From contig JAPLQF010000029.1 in NCBI GenBank assembly GCA_026399875.1, positions 62,001-126,000 of the forward strand: a DNA stretch of 64,000 bases, read 5' to 3'. Below the pieces are notes generated by a model, which was given only the letters and a program-made list of their open reading frames with translations, did not search any database and was not told the origin of the DNA. A program made the translations under genes and the position numbers. The DNA is from Burkholderiales bacterium (GTDB taxonomy: Bacteria > Pseudomonadota > Gammaproteobacteria > Burkholderiales > Burkholderiaceae_E). Positions 46,982 through 56,885 of this stretch are shown here, one piece after another; positions within the stretch are counted from its first letter, which is position 1, and each line of letters begins with the position of its first letter.

Positions 46982-48563
46982 GCGTGGCGTGAAAACGGAC
47001 CTTCGGCCAGCGCTCGATGGTCAGTCGCAGGTTCACGCCCGAATCGGCCAGGTAGACCAGGTTGCCGTCGACATCGCGAGCCAGCCGGTGCTGCTGGGCC
47101 CGGGTAAATTCGCGCAGCATCGCGTCGTCGTCGCAGGTGACCCAGCGGGCGCTGGTGATGCCGGCCCGCTCGAAGCTCGCCTCAACACTGTATTCGGTGC
47201 GCAACCGGTGCTCGACGACTTCAAACTGCAGTGGGCCGACCGCGCCCAGCAGCGGTGTGGCGTCGTCAAAGGGCTCGAAGACCTGGACCGCGCCTTCTTC
47301 GCCGAGCTGCTGCAGCCCTTTGGCGAGCTGTTTCGATTTCAGCGGATCGCGCAGACGCGGCCGCGAAAAGAGCTCGGGGGCGAAATAGGGAATCCCGGTG
47401 AACCCAAGCGGATCATTGGTCTCGGTCAGGGTATCGCCGATCTGCAGCTGCCCATGGTTGTGCAGGCCGATGATGTCGCCGGCATAGGCCACCTCCATCA
47501 GCGAGCGCTCATTGGCCATGAAAGTCAGCGCATTCTGAATCTTGATCTGGCGGCCCAGCCTGCGGTGATTGACCTTCAGGCCCGGGTCGTAACGACCGGA
47601 ACAAACTCGCAAGAACGCGATCCGGTCGCGGTGATTGGGGTCCATGTTCGCCTGGATCTTGAAGACGAAACCGGAAAACCCCGACTCGGCCGGATCGACC
47701 TCGCGCGAGCCGGCATCACGCGGCTGCGGCGGCGGCGCCCAGTCGACCAGCGCGCGCAGGATCTCGCGCACACCGAAGTTGTTGACGCCCGAGCCGAAGA
47801 AGACCGGCGTCTGGCGGCCAGCGAGAAATTCATCGAGTTCGAATTCGGAGCCGGCACCACGCACCAGCTCAATTTCGTCGCGCATGGTGCGCATTTCCAG
47901 GGGAAACTCGGCGTCGAGTGCGGCCAGCGCATCGCCCGAGATCGCCTGCACGGTCTGGTTGGCACGCTCCTCGCCTGGTACGAAACGCAGCACTTCGTCG
48001 CGCAGCAGGTGATAGACACCCTTGAATCGCTTGCCGGCACCGATCGGCCAGGTGACCGGCGCGCACTTGATGCCGAGCACTGACTCGATCTCGTCGAGCA
48101 ACTCGAGCGGCTCGCGCACTTCGCGGTCGAGCTTGTTGACGAAGGTGACGATCGGCGTGTCGCGCAGGCGGCAGACCTCCAGCAGCTTGATGGTCTGCGC
48201 CTCGACGCCCTTGGCGGCGTCGACCACCATGACCGCACAGTCGACCGCGGTCAGCACCCGATAGGTGTCTTCCGAGAAGTCCTGATGGCCGGGGGTGTCG
48301 AGCAGATTGAACACGCAGTCGTCGTATTCGAACTGCATCACCGAACTGGCCACCGAGATGCCGCGCTGCTTTTCGACTTCCATCCAGTCGGAGGTGGCAT
48401 GGCGCGCGCTCTTTCGCGCCTTGACCGTGCCGGCGAGCTGGATCGCACCGCCGAAAAGCAGCAGCTTCTCGGTCAGCGTCGTCTTGCCGGCGTCGGGGTG
48501 GGAGATGATGGCGAAGGTGCGCCGGCGGGCGACCTGGCGACCCACGTCGGGGGAAGTGTCCAT
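46950..48563 (-). CDS. prfC: Peptide chain release factor 3
   Basis: Translational GTPase RF3, 537 residues, which recycles RF1/RF2 after termination. The P-loop is SHPDAGKTT (21-29), the switch segment EKQRGISV, then [14 protein letters not shown] and NKLDRE. The C-terminal domain ends in [19 protein letters not shown] 48563 gives [20 protein letters not shown]; no good Shine-Dalgarno precedes it. Its last codons overlap benE. It is divergent from the cbbQ-like gene, 65 bp away. Confidence 0.96.
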   Translation of the reverse strand: MDTSPDVGRQVARRRTFAIISHPDAGKTTLTEKLLLFGGAIQLAGTVKARKSARHATSDWMEVEKQRGISVASSVMQFEYDDCVFNLLDTPGHQDFSEDTYRVLTAVDCAVMVVDAAKGVEAQTIKLLEVCRLRDTPIVTFVNKLDREVREPLELLDEIESVLGIKCAPVTWPIGAGKRFKGVYHLLRDEVLRFVPGEERANQTVQAISGDALAALDAEFPLEMRTMRDEIELVRGAGSEFELDEFLAGRQTPVFFGSGVNNFGVREILRALVDWAPPPQPRDAGSREVDPAESGFSGFVFKIQANMDPNHRDRIAFLRVCSGRYDPGLKVNHRRLGRQIKIQNALTFMANERSLMEVAYAGDIIGLHNHGQLQIGDTLTETNDPLGFTGIPYFAPELFSRPRLRDPLKSKQLAKGLQQLGEEGAVQVFEPFDDATPLLGAVGPLQFEVVEHRLRTEYSVEASFERAGITSARWVTCDDDAMLREFTRAQQHRLARDVDGNLVYLADSGVNLRLTIERWPKVRFHATREHGQRIAAA

Positions 48564-48628
48564 AGGGAGGCGCGCAGTGTAGCAGCCGATCGGCCGGTGC
48601 CGAGTCGCCCGACCGATATCATTGCCTG

Positions 48629-49483
48629 ATGAACACCACCTCACCTTCTCCCCAGCCGCGCTACAGCAGCCTGTCCGATCAGCCCTGGTACCTGCCGCTC
48701 GGCGATGAGGTCGAGGTCTTTGAAGCCGCCTACCAGGCCCGTCTGCCGGTGCTGCTCAAGGGCCCGACCGGCTGCGGCAAGACCCGCTTCGTCGAATACA
48801 TGGCATGGCGGCTGTTTCGCCAGGCCGACACGCCGCGGCGCGCCCTCGAGGTGCCGCTGGTCACGGTCGCCTGCCACGAGGACCTGACCGCCACCGATCT
48901 GGTCGGCCGCTATCTGCTCTCGAATGACGCCACAGTCTGGCGCGACGGCCCATTGACCGGCGCGGTTCGCAGCGGCGCGATCTGCTATCTCGACGAAGTG
49001 GTTGAAGCCCGCAAGGACACGACTGTCGTGATCCACGCGCTGACCGACCACCGCCGCGTGCTGCCGATCGACAAGACCGGCGAACTGCTCGATGCCCATC
49101 CCGACTTCCTGCTGGTGGTGTCCTACAACCCCGGCTACCAGAGTGCGCTCAAGGACATGAAGCCTTCGACCCGACAGCGCTTCGTGGCACTCGATTTCGA
49201 CTATCCGCCGCCGGCCCAGGAGGCCGCGATCATTGCCCACGAGAGCGGTGCAGAGCCGGCTATCGCGCAGGCACTTGCCGCAATCGGGCTGAAAGTGCGC
49301 CATCTTCATGAACACGGCCTGGACGATGGCGTGGGCACGCGCGCGCTGGTGCACGCCGGCAAGCTGATTCGCGGCGGGATCGACTCGAGGCGCGCCTGCG
49401 ATGTCGCGATTGCGTGGGCGCTGACCGAAGACGCCGATGTCAGACGGGCGATCACCGATGTCTGCGACGTGCTGCTGCCCTGA
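48629..49483 (+). CDS. MoxR-type AAA+ ATPase, CbbQ/NorQ family
   Basis: A 284-residue AAA+ ATPase. Walker A is GPTGCGKT (45-52), Walker B is [11 protein letters not shown], and VSYNPGYQ is the sensor/specificity motif of CbbQ/NorQ. These ATPases pair with a VWA protein to activate or insert metal into a client enzyme: RuBisCO for CbbQO, nitric oxide reductase for NorQD. The VWA partner follows 65 bp downstream, but no client gene is visible in the window. Confidence 0.93.
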   Translation: MNTTSPSPQPRYSSLSDQPWYLPLGDEVEVFEAAYQARLPVLLKGPTGCGKTRFVEYMAWRLFRQADTPRRALEVPLVTVACHEDLTATDLVGRYLLSNDATVWRDGPLTGAVRSGAICYLDEVVEARKDTTVVIHALTDHRRVLPIDKTGELLDAHPDFLLVVSYNPGYQSALKDMKPSTRQRFVALDFDYPPPAQEAAIIAHESGAEPAIAQALAAIGLKVRHLHEHGLDDGVGTRALVHAGKLIRGGIDSRRACDVAIAWALTEDADVRRAITDVCDVLLP

Positions 49484-49548
49484 GGGCAGACCCGGCCGCG
49501 TCGGACAACATGCACGGTATCGCACAGTGAACGCATGGTGAGCCCGCG

Positions 49549-51648
49549 GTGAGCGCTCCTGAGGTTTCGGCGACCTCGAGCATCGCGCTCGATCCGGGCC
49601 GAGCGCGCTTCGATGCAGCCCATCGTGCGCTGGCGCTCTTTGCGCAGGCGATCGGCCAGCGGCCGGTGCGCCTTGCGCCCTCGCCAGCAGGGGCCGCCTC
49701 GGCCTGGCTGCGGCCGATGCCTGCCGATTCAGCCACCCTGCGCATTGCCACTGGAATGCGCGGACTGGGCACGCCCGCCGATCATCGTGCGGCCTTGCGC
49801 ATCGCGGTGATGCGCGAGACGCTGCGCGGGAACGTTCCAGGCTTCTCGTCGGCCACAGCCCCGCCGCGTCCCCGCCATCCGCTGCGACCGGCACCACCGA
49901 CCCCGAACTCACCCCAGCGTCTCGAACAGCGTCTCTTCGGCCTGCTCGAACGCATGCGGGTCGACGCCGTCATTGAACGTCACTATCCGGGGGCACACGC
50001 CGACCTGGCACGCGTGCAGGCCTGCGGGCTGGCGCAGCGCGGAGCGTACAGGCCGCGCGGCGCGCTGGCCGCACTAATCGATGGCCTGGTACGAGCCTCG
50101 CTGGGAGAGGTCGGCAGGCGCGGGCTCGCCGACGGCGAAAACCTCCTGCCACCGATCCTGTCGCTTGCCGACACCGTGCGACGCCCTGGCGCGAGCGCGC
50201 AGCATTGCGCCGACACCGCTTGCCGGATCGCCCTGCTGCTCGAGGGCTTTGCAACCCGACCCAGGCCGCAGCGCATGAGCTTCCCCGTCACCGGTCCGAT
50301 GCATCGCGAACCCGGGCCGCAGATGCCCGGCGATCGGCCCGGCCTGACCCGCGGCGGCGGCCAGGGCGACGATGACGATGACCAGGCTGATATGGGCCAC
50401 CGCAAATCCACCCCGGAGACCGCAGACGAGGCCGCATCACCACCGACCGCCAGCAAGGCCCAGGCGGTCAGCGATTCGGCTGCAGGCGGCGCGGCCGCGC
50501 CCGCGAGCGCCAGCGCCAGCCCCGCCGATACAGACGATGCCGCTGAGGTGGTCGAGGACGAGCCCTTGCCCGGCACCGGCACGCCTGCGCGCTGGCGAGC
50601 CGGTGCACGCAGCACGACCGGCACCTTCCTCTACGATGAATGGCATCACCTCGAGCGCAGTTATCTGCGTGCCTGGTGCCGGGTGCATGAGCATCGCCTG
50701 CGCGGCACGGACTTCGACTTCGCACAGGACGTGCGCAAACGCTATCCCGATCTGATGCGCGCAATCCGCTATCGCTTTGCGCAGCTGCGCCCGATGGCAC
50801 CACGCCGGGTGCGGGGTGTGGCCAGCGGCGATGATCTCGACCTCGAAGGCATGGTGGCGGCGGTGATCGATCGGCGCAGCGGCAGCGCCTCCGACGATCG
50901 GCTTCATGTCCGACGCGATCCGCTTGAGCGCGATGTCGCGGCAGCCTTCCTGCTCGACATGAGTGCATCGACCTCACTCGCTTTGCCTGAGGCGCCCACG
51001 TCTGCCGACCGCACGCGCGATGACCACGATTCGCCCCCGGTGGTCGATGCCGGCACCTTGCTTTACGGGGTCTATGGCAGTCCGCCCGATGCCGGCAATC
51101 TGACCAGGCGCCGCCGCGTCATCGATGTCGCCAAAGATTCACTCGCACTGATGGCCGACGGGCTGGCCACACTTGGCGATACCCATGCGATCTACGGATT
51201 TTCAGGCAGCGGCCGCGACAACGTCGAATTCCATATCGCCAAGGAATTCGGCGAACCGGTCAGACGCGCGGTCTGGGCAGCGCTCGCCGCGATCGAGCCG
51301 CGCGGCTCGACCCGCATGGGTCCGGCCATCCGGCATGCTGCGACAAAACTTGCCCGCCAGCCGTCACCGCTGCGTCTGCTGATCCTGGTCTCGGACGGCT
51401 ATCCTCAGGACACCGACTACGGCCCCGACCGCAACAGCGAGGAGTACGGCATCCAGGACACCGCGCAGGCGCTGCGTGAGGCCGAACGAGCCGGCATCGC
51501 GACCTTCTGCGTGACCATCGACCCGGGCGGCCACGATTACCTGCGTCGCATGTGCTCGCCCGAGCGCTACCGGGTGATCGACGATGTGGCGGCCCTGCCG
51601 GCGGCACTTGGTGAGATCTATGCCGGACTCACCAGCCGCGGCGGCTGA
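49549..51648 (+). CDS. VWA-domain activation protein, CbbO/NorD family
   Basis: A 699-residue partner of the upstream ATPase. The C-terminal von Willebrand A domain has the metal site DMSAS (Asp470, Ser472, Ser474). RGSTRMGPAIRHA around 583-595 is a conserved CbbO/NorD motif. A low-complexity acidic and Ala-rich linker lies at about 250-340 with five consecutive Asp. The start is GTG 49549. The VWA domain has an insert after the first metal motif (about 475-500). Its client protein is not identifiable here. Confidence 0.9.
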   Translation: MSAPEVSATSSIALDPGRARFDAAHRALALFAQAIGQRPVRLAPSPAGAASAWLRPMPADSATLRIATGMRGLGTPADHRAALRIAVMRETLRGNVPGFSSATAPPRPRHPLRPAPPTPNSPQRLEQRLFGLLERMRVDAVIERHYPGAHADLARVQACGLAQRGAYRPRGALAALIDGLVRASLGEVGRRGLADGENLLPPILSLADTVRRPGASAQHCADTACRIALLLEGFATRPRPQRMSFPVTGPMHREPGPQMPGDRPGLTRGGGQGDDDDDQADMGHRKSTPETADEAASPPTASKAQAVSDSAAGGAAAPASASASPADTDDAAEVVEDEPLPGTGTPARWRAGARSTTGTFLYDEWHHLERSYLRAWCRVHEHRLRGTDFDFAQDVRKRYPDLMRAIRYRFAQLRPMAPRRVRGVASGDDLDLEGMVAAVIDRRSGSASDDRLHVRRDPLERDVAAAFLLDMSASTSLALPEAPTSADRTRDDHDSPPVVDAGTLLYGVYGSPPDAGNLTRRRRVIDVAKDSLALMADGLATLGDTHAIYGFSGSGRDNVEFHIAKEFGEPVRRAVWAALAAIEPRGSTRMGPAIRHAATKLARQPSPLRLLILVSDGYPQDTDYGPDRNSEEYGIQDTAQALREAERAGIATFCVTIDPGGHDYLRRMCSPERYRVIDDVAALPAALGEIYAGLTSRGG

Positions 51649-51656
51649 TCGGCAAG

Positions 51657-51724
51657 CGTATCGGTCAGATCGCCGTATCGGTCAGATCGCCGTATCGGTC
51701 AGATCGCCGAATCGGTCAGATCGC
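51657..51724. repeat. Four 17-bp tandem repeats after the norD-like gene
   Basis: CGTATCGGTCAGATCGC occurs at 51657, 51674 and 51691, with a one-base variant (CGAATCGG...) at 51708. The array starts 8 bp after the norD-like stop codon and fills the gap to the convergent cardiolipin synthase gene. The copies are nearly identical, which indicates recent expansion. Confidence 0.95.
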
Positions 51725-51749
51725 CGAGGTCGATCGGCCGATGCAATGT

Positions 51750-53189
51750 TCAGAGCAGCGGCGAGGCGATCTGGGCGGCATTCTCGATCACCCGATGGCG
51801 AAACGGCCGGGTGCGCCAGACAGCGAGATCCATCGGCTCGCAATCGGCCAGATAGTCGCGGTGCAGATTGACCAGCACCTCGGCGAAGTCGCGGTCATAC
51901 AGCAGCATCGAGAGCTCGAAATTCAGATGAAAACTGCGCAGATCGAAATTGACCGTCCCGAAGACCGCCAGTTCGCGATCGACCACCATGCTCTTGGTAT
52001 GCAGCAAGCCACCGCGAAACCGGTGGATCCGCACGCCGGCCGACAGCAACTCATCGAAATAGGAGGCGCTTGCATACTGGACCATGCGTGAATCGCAGCG
52101 CCAGGGCACGACCATCACCACCTCGACGCCACGGCGCGCAGCCGATCGCAACGCGGTGACCACCGCCTCGCCCGGCACGAAATAGGGGGTGGTCAGGATC
52201 AGCTCGCGGCGCGCGCTGTAGATCGCCGTCAGGATCACCGACTCGACATGCTGAAACGCAAAGCCCGGTCCCGAAGGCAAGACCTGCAGCGCCACCGGAC
52301 CGGCTTTTTGACCGAGCTTCGGTGTACGGACATCGCGCAGACCCGGGCCGGCCTGCAGGACGGCCATCGCATTCGTGATCGTCCCGAGCAACGCACAGGC
52401 CGGGCCCTCGATGCGGACCATGGCGTCGACCCAAGGCCCGACGCCTGCGTCCTTCTTGAAGTGGCGCGGATCGGCCAGGTTGCAACTGCCGGTCCAGGCG
52501 ATGCGGTCATCAAATACCGCGATCTTCCGATGATTGCGCAAATCGACCCGGGCAACCACCATGCGCAGCGCATTGGCAGGCAAGACCACCACCACCACAA
52601 TCCCGGCGGCACGCATTCGCGCGGCAAGACCCTTCCTGATGAACGGGCGACTGCCCAGACCATCCATCAGTGCAGTGACCGCCACGCCGCGCCCGGCGGC
52701 CCGGATGAGCGCCTCGACCAGGTCGTCGACCAGCCCGCCCTGATGCCAGATGTAGAACTCGAACGAGCAGCGTTCGCGACAGGCATCGATGTCGTCGATC
52801 AGCCCCTGCAGGATGCGTCCGGTATCGGAGATCAACTCGACCTGGTGACCGCCCATGATCGGGATCGACGCCAGCGCACGCGTCAGCCTTGCCACCGGTT
52901 CGCCGACCGGACCGACGTCGATCGGATCGCGCGTCGAATCGGCCGACAGCGCGCCGAAGCGAAGCGCCAGATCTGCGCGCTCGGCTTCCGCACGTTCGAT
53001 CCAGCGCCGGCCGAGGCGCCGCTCGCCGATAATGACGTACAGCACAGCGCCAATCGCCGGAACCAGCAGGATCAGCAGGATCCAGGCCACCGCGACGCCT
53101 GGAGGATTGCGCCGCGACAGGATGCGCAGAGTCGTCGCGAGACAGACCGCGACATGAACGAAAATGACCAGCGGAACTGTGATTGGCAT
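51750..53189 (-). CDS. Cardiolipin synthase (phospholipase D family)
   Basis: Membrane enzyme of 479 residues that joins two phosphatidylglycerols or a related pair into cardiolipin. Two N-terminal hydrophobic segments (VPLVIFVHVAVCLATTLRIL and WILLILLVPAIGAVLYVII) are typical of Cls. The two HKD motifs are intact: HRKIAVFDD followed by GSCNLADP, and HTKSMVVDRELAVFG followed by NFDLRS. It converges with the norD-like gene and is divergent from the cation exporter gene. Confidence 0.93.
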   Translation of the reverse strand: MPITVPLVIFVHVAVCLATTLRILSRRNPPGVAVAWILLILLVPAIGAVLYVIIGERRLGRRWIERAEAERADLALRFGALSADSTRDPIDVGPVGEPVARLTRALASIPIMGGHQVELISDTGRILQGLIDDIDACRERCSFEFYIWHQGGLVDDLVEALIRAAGRGVAVTALMDGLGSRPFIRKGLAARMRAAGIVVVVVLPANALRMVVARVDLRNHRKIAVFDDRIAWTGSCNLADPRHFKKDAGVGPWVDAMVRIEGPACALLGTITNAMAVLQAGPGLRDVRTPKLGQKAGPVALQVLPSGPGFAFQHVESVILTAIYSARRELILTTPYFVPGEAVVTALRSAARRGVEVVMVVPWRCDSRMVQYASASYFDELLSAGVRIHRFRGGLLHTKSMVVDRELAVFGTVNFDLRSFHLNFELSMLLYDRDFAEVLVNLHRDYLADCEPMDLAVWRTRPFRHRVIENAAQIASPLL

Positions 53190-53250
53190 GTCCGCGCAGT
53201 CTAAGCCAATCCCGGTAATCAGGTGATTGACATCAATCGACGCAGGTTGG

Positions 53251-53272
53251 CGGCAATTGGCGATAATTGCCG
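53251..53272. promoter_or_regulatory. Inverted repeat directly before the cation exporter start codon
   Basis: CGGCAATT (53251-53258) and AATTGCCG (53265-53272) are perfect arms around GGCGAT, ending one base before ATG 53274. No normal Shine-Dalgarno site is seen. It may be a metalloregulator operator or a hairpin that controls translation. Confidence 0.5.
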
Positions 53273-53273
53273 G

Positions 53274-54305
53274 ATGTCAGGACCGACGCATTCCGACCCG
53301 CACGACCATGACCATGGTCACCATGACGACCACCGTCCTGTCCACGATCAGGGTCACCATCACGGGCATCGAGGACATTCACATGCCGGGCACGCACACG
53401 GCGGCGGTCATGGCCATCATCCCTCACCCGACGGCCACGGCCGGCTGTTCCTTGCAGCCATCGTCCTGAACACCGGTTTTGTTGCCATCGAGGCGGCGGC
53501 CGGTTGGCGCGCCGACTCGATGGCACTGCTGTCGGACGCCGGACACAACCTGGGCGACGTTCTCGCGCTGGCACTCGCCTGGGGTGGCGCCTGGGCAGCA
53601 CGCCAGCCCACGAGCCCGCGCTTTACATGGGGATGGCGACGCGCTGGCCTGCTGGCTGCGCTGATCAATGCCGCGCTTCTGCTTGCGGCAGCCGGTGCGA
53701 TTGCGTTTGAATCGGTCGCCCGACTGGCGGCGCCGGTGGCGATCGACTCGACATTGGTGACCGTGGTGGCAAGCACAGGCATTCTGATCAATGGCCTGAC
53801 CGCCTGGCTGTTCATGCGCGGCCAGCGTGATGAGATCAATCTTCGCGGCGCCTTCCTGCATATGCTCGGCGATGCCGCGATCTCGGCTGCGGTCGTCATC
53901 GGCGCACTTGGCGTGGCGGCAACCGGATGGCTTCGCATCGATCCGGCCTTGAGCCTCGCCGTCTCGCTCTTCATCGGATGGAGTGCGTACAGCCTGCTGC
54001 GCGATGCCCTGTCGGCGGCACTCGATGGCGTGCCGGCCCGCATCGACCCGGGGGCGGTCCGCCAGCACCTGCTGGCGATGCCTGGCGTCACCGGGCTGCA
54101 CGACCTGCACATCTGGCCGGTCGGCACCAGCGGCGCCAGCCTGAGCGCACACCTGATGATTCCGCAGGGACACCCGGGCGATGCGTTTCTTGTCAGTGCC
54201 AACGCCTCGCTCAAGCGCTGTTTCGGTATCGAGCACACCACGCTGCAGATCGAAACCGGCGACACCGCCGAGGTCTGCCGCCAGGACTGTTCGGGCGACC
54301 ACTGA
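53274..54305 (+). CDS. Cation diffusion facilitator, zinc exporter type (CzcD/ZitB)
   Basis: Inner-membrane metal/proton antiporter of 343 residues with six helices. The first 56 residues are a His/Asp-rich tail (HDHDHGHHDDH and HGHRGHSHAGHAHGGGHGHH) that should bind zinc. The transport-site motifs are both HxxxD: DAGHNLGD in helix II and HMLGD in helix V, the usual zinc signature. The cytoplasmic C-terminal domain includes GLHDLHIWP. ATG 53274 follows an inverted repeat. Confidence 0.93.
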   Translation: MSGPTHSDPHDHDHGHHDDHRPVHDQGHHHGHRGHSHAGHAHGGGHGHHPSPDGHGRLFLAAIVLNTGFVAIEAAAGWRADSMALLSDAGHNLGDVLALALAWGGAWAARQPTSPRFTWGWRRAGLLAALINAALLLAAAGAIAFESVARLAAPVAIDSTLVTVVASTGILINGLTAWLFMRGQRDEINLRGAFLHMLGDAAISAAVVIGALGVAATGWLRIDPALSLAVSLFIGWSAYSLLRDALSAALDGVPARIDPGAVRQHLLAMPGVTGLHDLHIWPVGTSGASLSAHLMIPQGHPGDAFLVSANASLKRCFGIEHTTLQIETGDTAEVCRQDCSGDH

Positions 54306-54374
54306 CCCGAACCGGGCGCTGACTGGCGCAGGGCGGATGCTATGCTCATCCGATCTCCACCCTCGATCGCTTAA

Positions 54375-55679
54375 ATGGATGTGCTGCTTTTGCTGCTGCT
54401 CGTGTTGCTGAACGCACTGTTCGCAATGTCGGAGATGGCAGTGGTCTCGGCCCGCAAGGCCAGACTCCAGCGTATGGCCGACGACGGCTATCCCGGCTCG
54501 ACCGCAGCGCTGGCACTCAGCGAAGAACCCGGCGGGTTCCTCTCGACGATCCAGGTCGGCATCACCACCATCGGCATCCTCAGCGGTATCGTCGGCGAAG
54601 GACTGATTGCCGCACCCATCGCTCGCTGGCTGTCGCAATTCGACCTGTCCGAGGCCTATGTCAAGGGCTTCTCGCTGGCGATTGCGGTCGCGATCATCAC
54701 CTATCTGTCGGTGGTGATCGGCGAACTGGTCCCAAAGCGCCTGGCACTGCGCGCGCCCGAGCGGATCGCCTCGGCGGTCGCGCGGCCGATGGGCTGGTTT
54801 TCGCGGATCACCCGTCCGCTGGTCTGGTCGCTCTCATCGTCGAGCAACGTGCTGCTGCGACTGCTTGGCGCACGCGGCGCCGGTGAACCACCGGTTACCG
54901 ACGACGAGATCAAGGTCCTGATGGGACAGGGCGCCGAGGCCGGCATCTTTCATGAGAGCGAGCAGGCGATCGTCTCGAACGTGCTGCGCCTTGACGATCA
55001 GCGAATCGGCGCAATCATGACGCCGCGGATGGATATCTATGCCATCGATCTGGAGGACGGCGACGCCGCGGTACGCACCCAGATCGCTGAAAGTCAGCAT
55101 ACCCGGGTCGTTGTGTGCCGGGGTGGACTCGAGCATATCCTGGGCGTGCTGCGTCTGGTCGATCTGCTGCGCCCGGCGCTGCAGGGCGAGCCGCTGGAGG
55201 TCGAGCGGCATCTGAGTCCGGCGCTCTATCTGCCCGAGACCATCAGCACCACGCAACTGCTGGAAAGCTTTCGCCGCGAACGGGTTCAGTTCGGGCTGAT
55301 CGTCGATGAGTATGGCGACCTGAAGGGCCTGGTGTCGCTCACCGATGTGCTGACCTCGATCGTTGGCGACTTGCCGGAGCACGACTCGACCACCGACAGC
55401 GATGTGGTCAGACGCGAAGACGGCTCGCTCCTGGTCGATGGCTCGATCGGTCTGGAGCGGCTCAAGGCAGTGCTCGAAATCGACGAGTTGCCGGCCGAGG
55501 ATGAGCGCAGTTTTCATACCGTCGGCGGATTCGCCATGCACTGTCTCGGCCGAATTCCCTCGGTGGCCGATCATTTCGATGCCGCGGGCTATCGCTTCGA
55601 AGTGGTCGACATGGACCGCAACCGCGTCGACAAGGTGCTGATCGCAAAGCTGCCCGAGCAGCCCGCGGCAACTCACTGA
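54375..55679 (+). CDS. CorC/HlyC-family transporter with DUF21 and CBS domains
   Basis: A 434-residue membrane protein of the CNNM/CorC group, often linked to magnesium efflux or tolerance. The N-terminal DUF21 membrane domain begins MDVLLLLLLVLLNALFAMSE and contains FLSTIQVGITTIGILSG. A CBS pair follows at about 205-325 (MTPRMDIYAIDLEDGDA, VDEYGDLKGLVSLTD). The C-terminal CorC/HlyC domain starts near 345. It ends at a 12-bp tandem array. Confidence 0.91.
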   Translation: MDVLLLLLLVLLNALFAMSEMAVVSARKARLQRMADDGYPGSTAALALSEEPGGFLSTIQVGITTIGILSGIVGEGLIAAPIARWLSQFDLSEAYVKGFSLAIAVAIITYLSVVIGELVPKRLALRAPERIASAVARPMGWFSRITRPLVWSLSSSSNVLLRLLGARGAGEPPVTDDEIKVLMGQGAEAGIFHESEQAIVSNVLRLDDQRIGAIMTPRMDIYAIDLEDGDAAVRTQIAESQHTRVVVCRGGLEHILGVLRLVDLLRPALQGEPLEVERHLSPALYLPETISTTQLLESFRRERVQFGLIVDEYGDLKGLVSLTDVLTSIVGDLPEHDSTTDSDVVRREDGSLLVDGSIGLERLKAVLEIDELPAEDERSFHTVGGFAMHCLGRIPSVADHFDAAGYRFEVVDMDRNRVDKVLIAKLPEQPAATH

Positions 55680-55682
55680 CGC

Positions 55683-55730
55683 GACTCAGTACACCACTGA
55701 GTACGCCACTGAGCACGCCACTGAGTACGC
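55683..55730. repeat. Four 12-bp tandem repeats after the CorC-like gene
   Basis: Units at 55683 (GACTCAGTACAC), 55695 (CACTGAGTACGC), 55707 (CACTGAGCACGC) and 55719 (CACTGAGTACGC). A weaker copy at 55671-55682 overlaps the stop codon of the upstream gene. The AGTAC core and the 12-bp period recall the array at 23888-23923. Confidence 0.9.
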
Positions 55731-55810
55731 GGCCTGGACCGCGTCTCCGAGCGCAAGAGGCGGTCTCGACGTATCATCCCGACCACCTCGACCATTCGAC
55801 AAAGACCGCC

Positions 55811-56854
55811 ATGCTGCAGCGTATTTTCCGATCCCATGGCCTGTTCGCCGCGTCCCTTGCACCGTCGTTCGCAACATCCCGTCCTTCCGCCTTTGCGAAC
55901 CGGCGTCACGCTGTCGCCGCCTGCCTGGTCTCGCTTGCCGCACTGCTTGGCGCCTCACCGGTGTTCGCGCAGATCGATACGCTCAAGGTAATGATCGGCG
56001 CGAACCCCGGCGGCGGCTTCGACCAGACCGGCCGCAGCATCGCCGCCGCGATGCAGGCCGCCGGCGCGGTTCGCAACGCGACCTTCGAAAACAAGGGCGG
56101 CGCCGGCGGCACGATTGGACTGGCGCAGTTCGTCAACACCGAAAAGGGCAATCCGAACGCCCTGATCGTGACAGGCGCCGTGATGGTCGGCGCAATCGAA
56201 ATGAGTCATCCACCGGTGACACTGAAGAACGGGACCCCGATTGCGCGGCTCTTTGCCGATGCCATGGTGGTGGTGGTGCCGGCAGGCTCAAAGCTCCAGT
56301 CGATGGCCGATCTGGTCGCGATGGTCAAGGCGAGCCCTGGCGCGGTGTCATGGGCGGGCGGCTCGCGCGGCTCGACCGATCACATGCTCGCCGGCCTGAT
56401 CGCCAAGGAGTCGGGTGTCGAGCCGACAAAAGTCAACTACATCCCGTTTGCCGGCGGCGGCGAAGCAACCGCTGCCATTCTCGGCAATCAGGTCACGGTC
56501 GGCATCGCCGGCGTCTCGGAGTTCCTGCCCTTCATCAAGGACGGCAAGATGCGGGCGCTCGCGGTGTCGTCGAGCTTTCCGGTGCAGGGAATCAAACCGC
56601 TCAAGGACCTCGGCCTGAATGTCGAGATGTACAACTGGCGCGGTGTCTGGGGCCCGCCAGGGATCACGCCCGATCAGCAGAAAGTGCTGATCGATGCGGT
56701 GGTCAAGGGGACCCAGACCCAGCAATGGAAAGACACGCTGACGCGCAACGAGTGGGCGCCCTTCGTTCAGACCGGCGCCGAATTCGGCAGCTATGTCGAA
56801 TCTGAATCGAAGCGACTCGGCGGCATCCTTCGCGATCTCGGCCTGGCCAAGTGA
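55811..56854 (+). CDS. tctC: Tripartite tricarboxylate transporter receptor TctC
   Basis: Periplasmic receptor of 347 residues. It has a long leader whose hydrophobic core (AACLVSLAALLGASPVFAQ) suggests that the true start may lie downstream of M1. LKVMIGANPGGGFDQTGRSI is the true TctC opening, with the Asp that binds the carboxylate, followed by FENKGGAGGTIGL. Unlike the other receptors in the window it is followed by tctB and tctA, so it belongs to a complete transporter for a di- or tricarboxylate. Confidence 0.92.
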   Translation: MLQRIFRSHGLFAASLAPSFATSRPSAFANRRHAVAACLVSLAALLGASPVFAQIDTLKVMIGANPGGGFDQTGRSIAAAMQAAGAVRNATFENKGGAGGTIGLAQFVNTEKGNPNALIVTGAVMVGAIEMSHPPVTLKNGTPIARLFADAMVVVVPAGSKLQSMADLVAMVKASPGAVSWAGGSRGSTDHMLAGLIAKESGVEPTKVNYIPFAGGGEATAAILGNQVTVGIAGVSEFLPFIKDGKMRALAVSSSFPVQGIKPLKDLGLNVEMYNWRGVWGPPGITPDQQKVLIDAVVKGTQTQQWKDTLTRNEWAPFVQTGAEFGSYVESESKRLGGILRDLGLAK

Positions 56855-56885
56855 CCCGGGCATCAACCGCCGACCAGAGCCGGGT

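Noticed and set aside
45205..48563. A dedicated operon for sixA, benE and prfC as a functional unit
   Set aside because: The genes are close or overlapping, but the functions are unrelated. Proximity alone does not support a joint system.
51657..51724. CRISPR array
   Set aside because: The 17-bp repeats are contiguous, with no unique spacers and no cas genes. The same holds for the other arrays listed.
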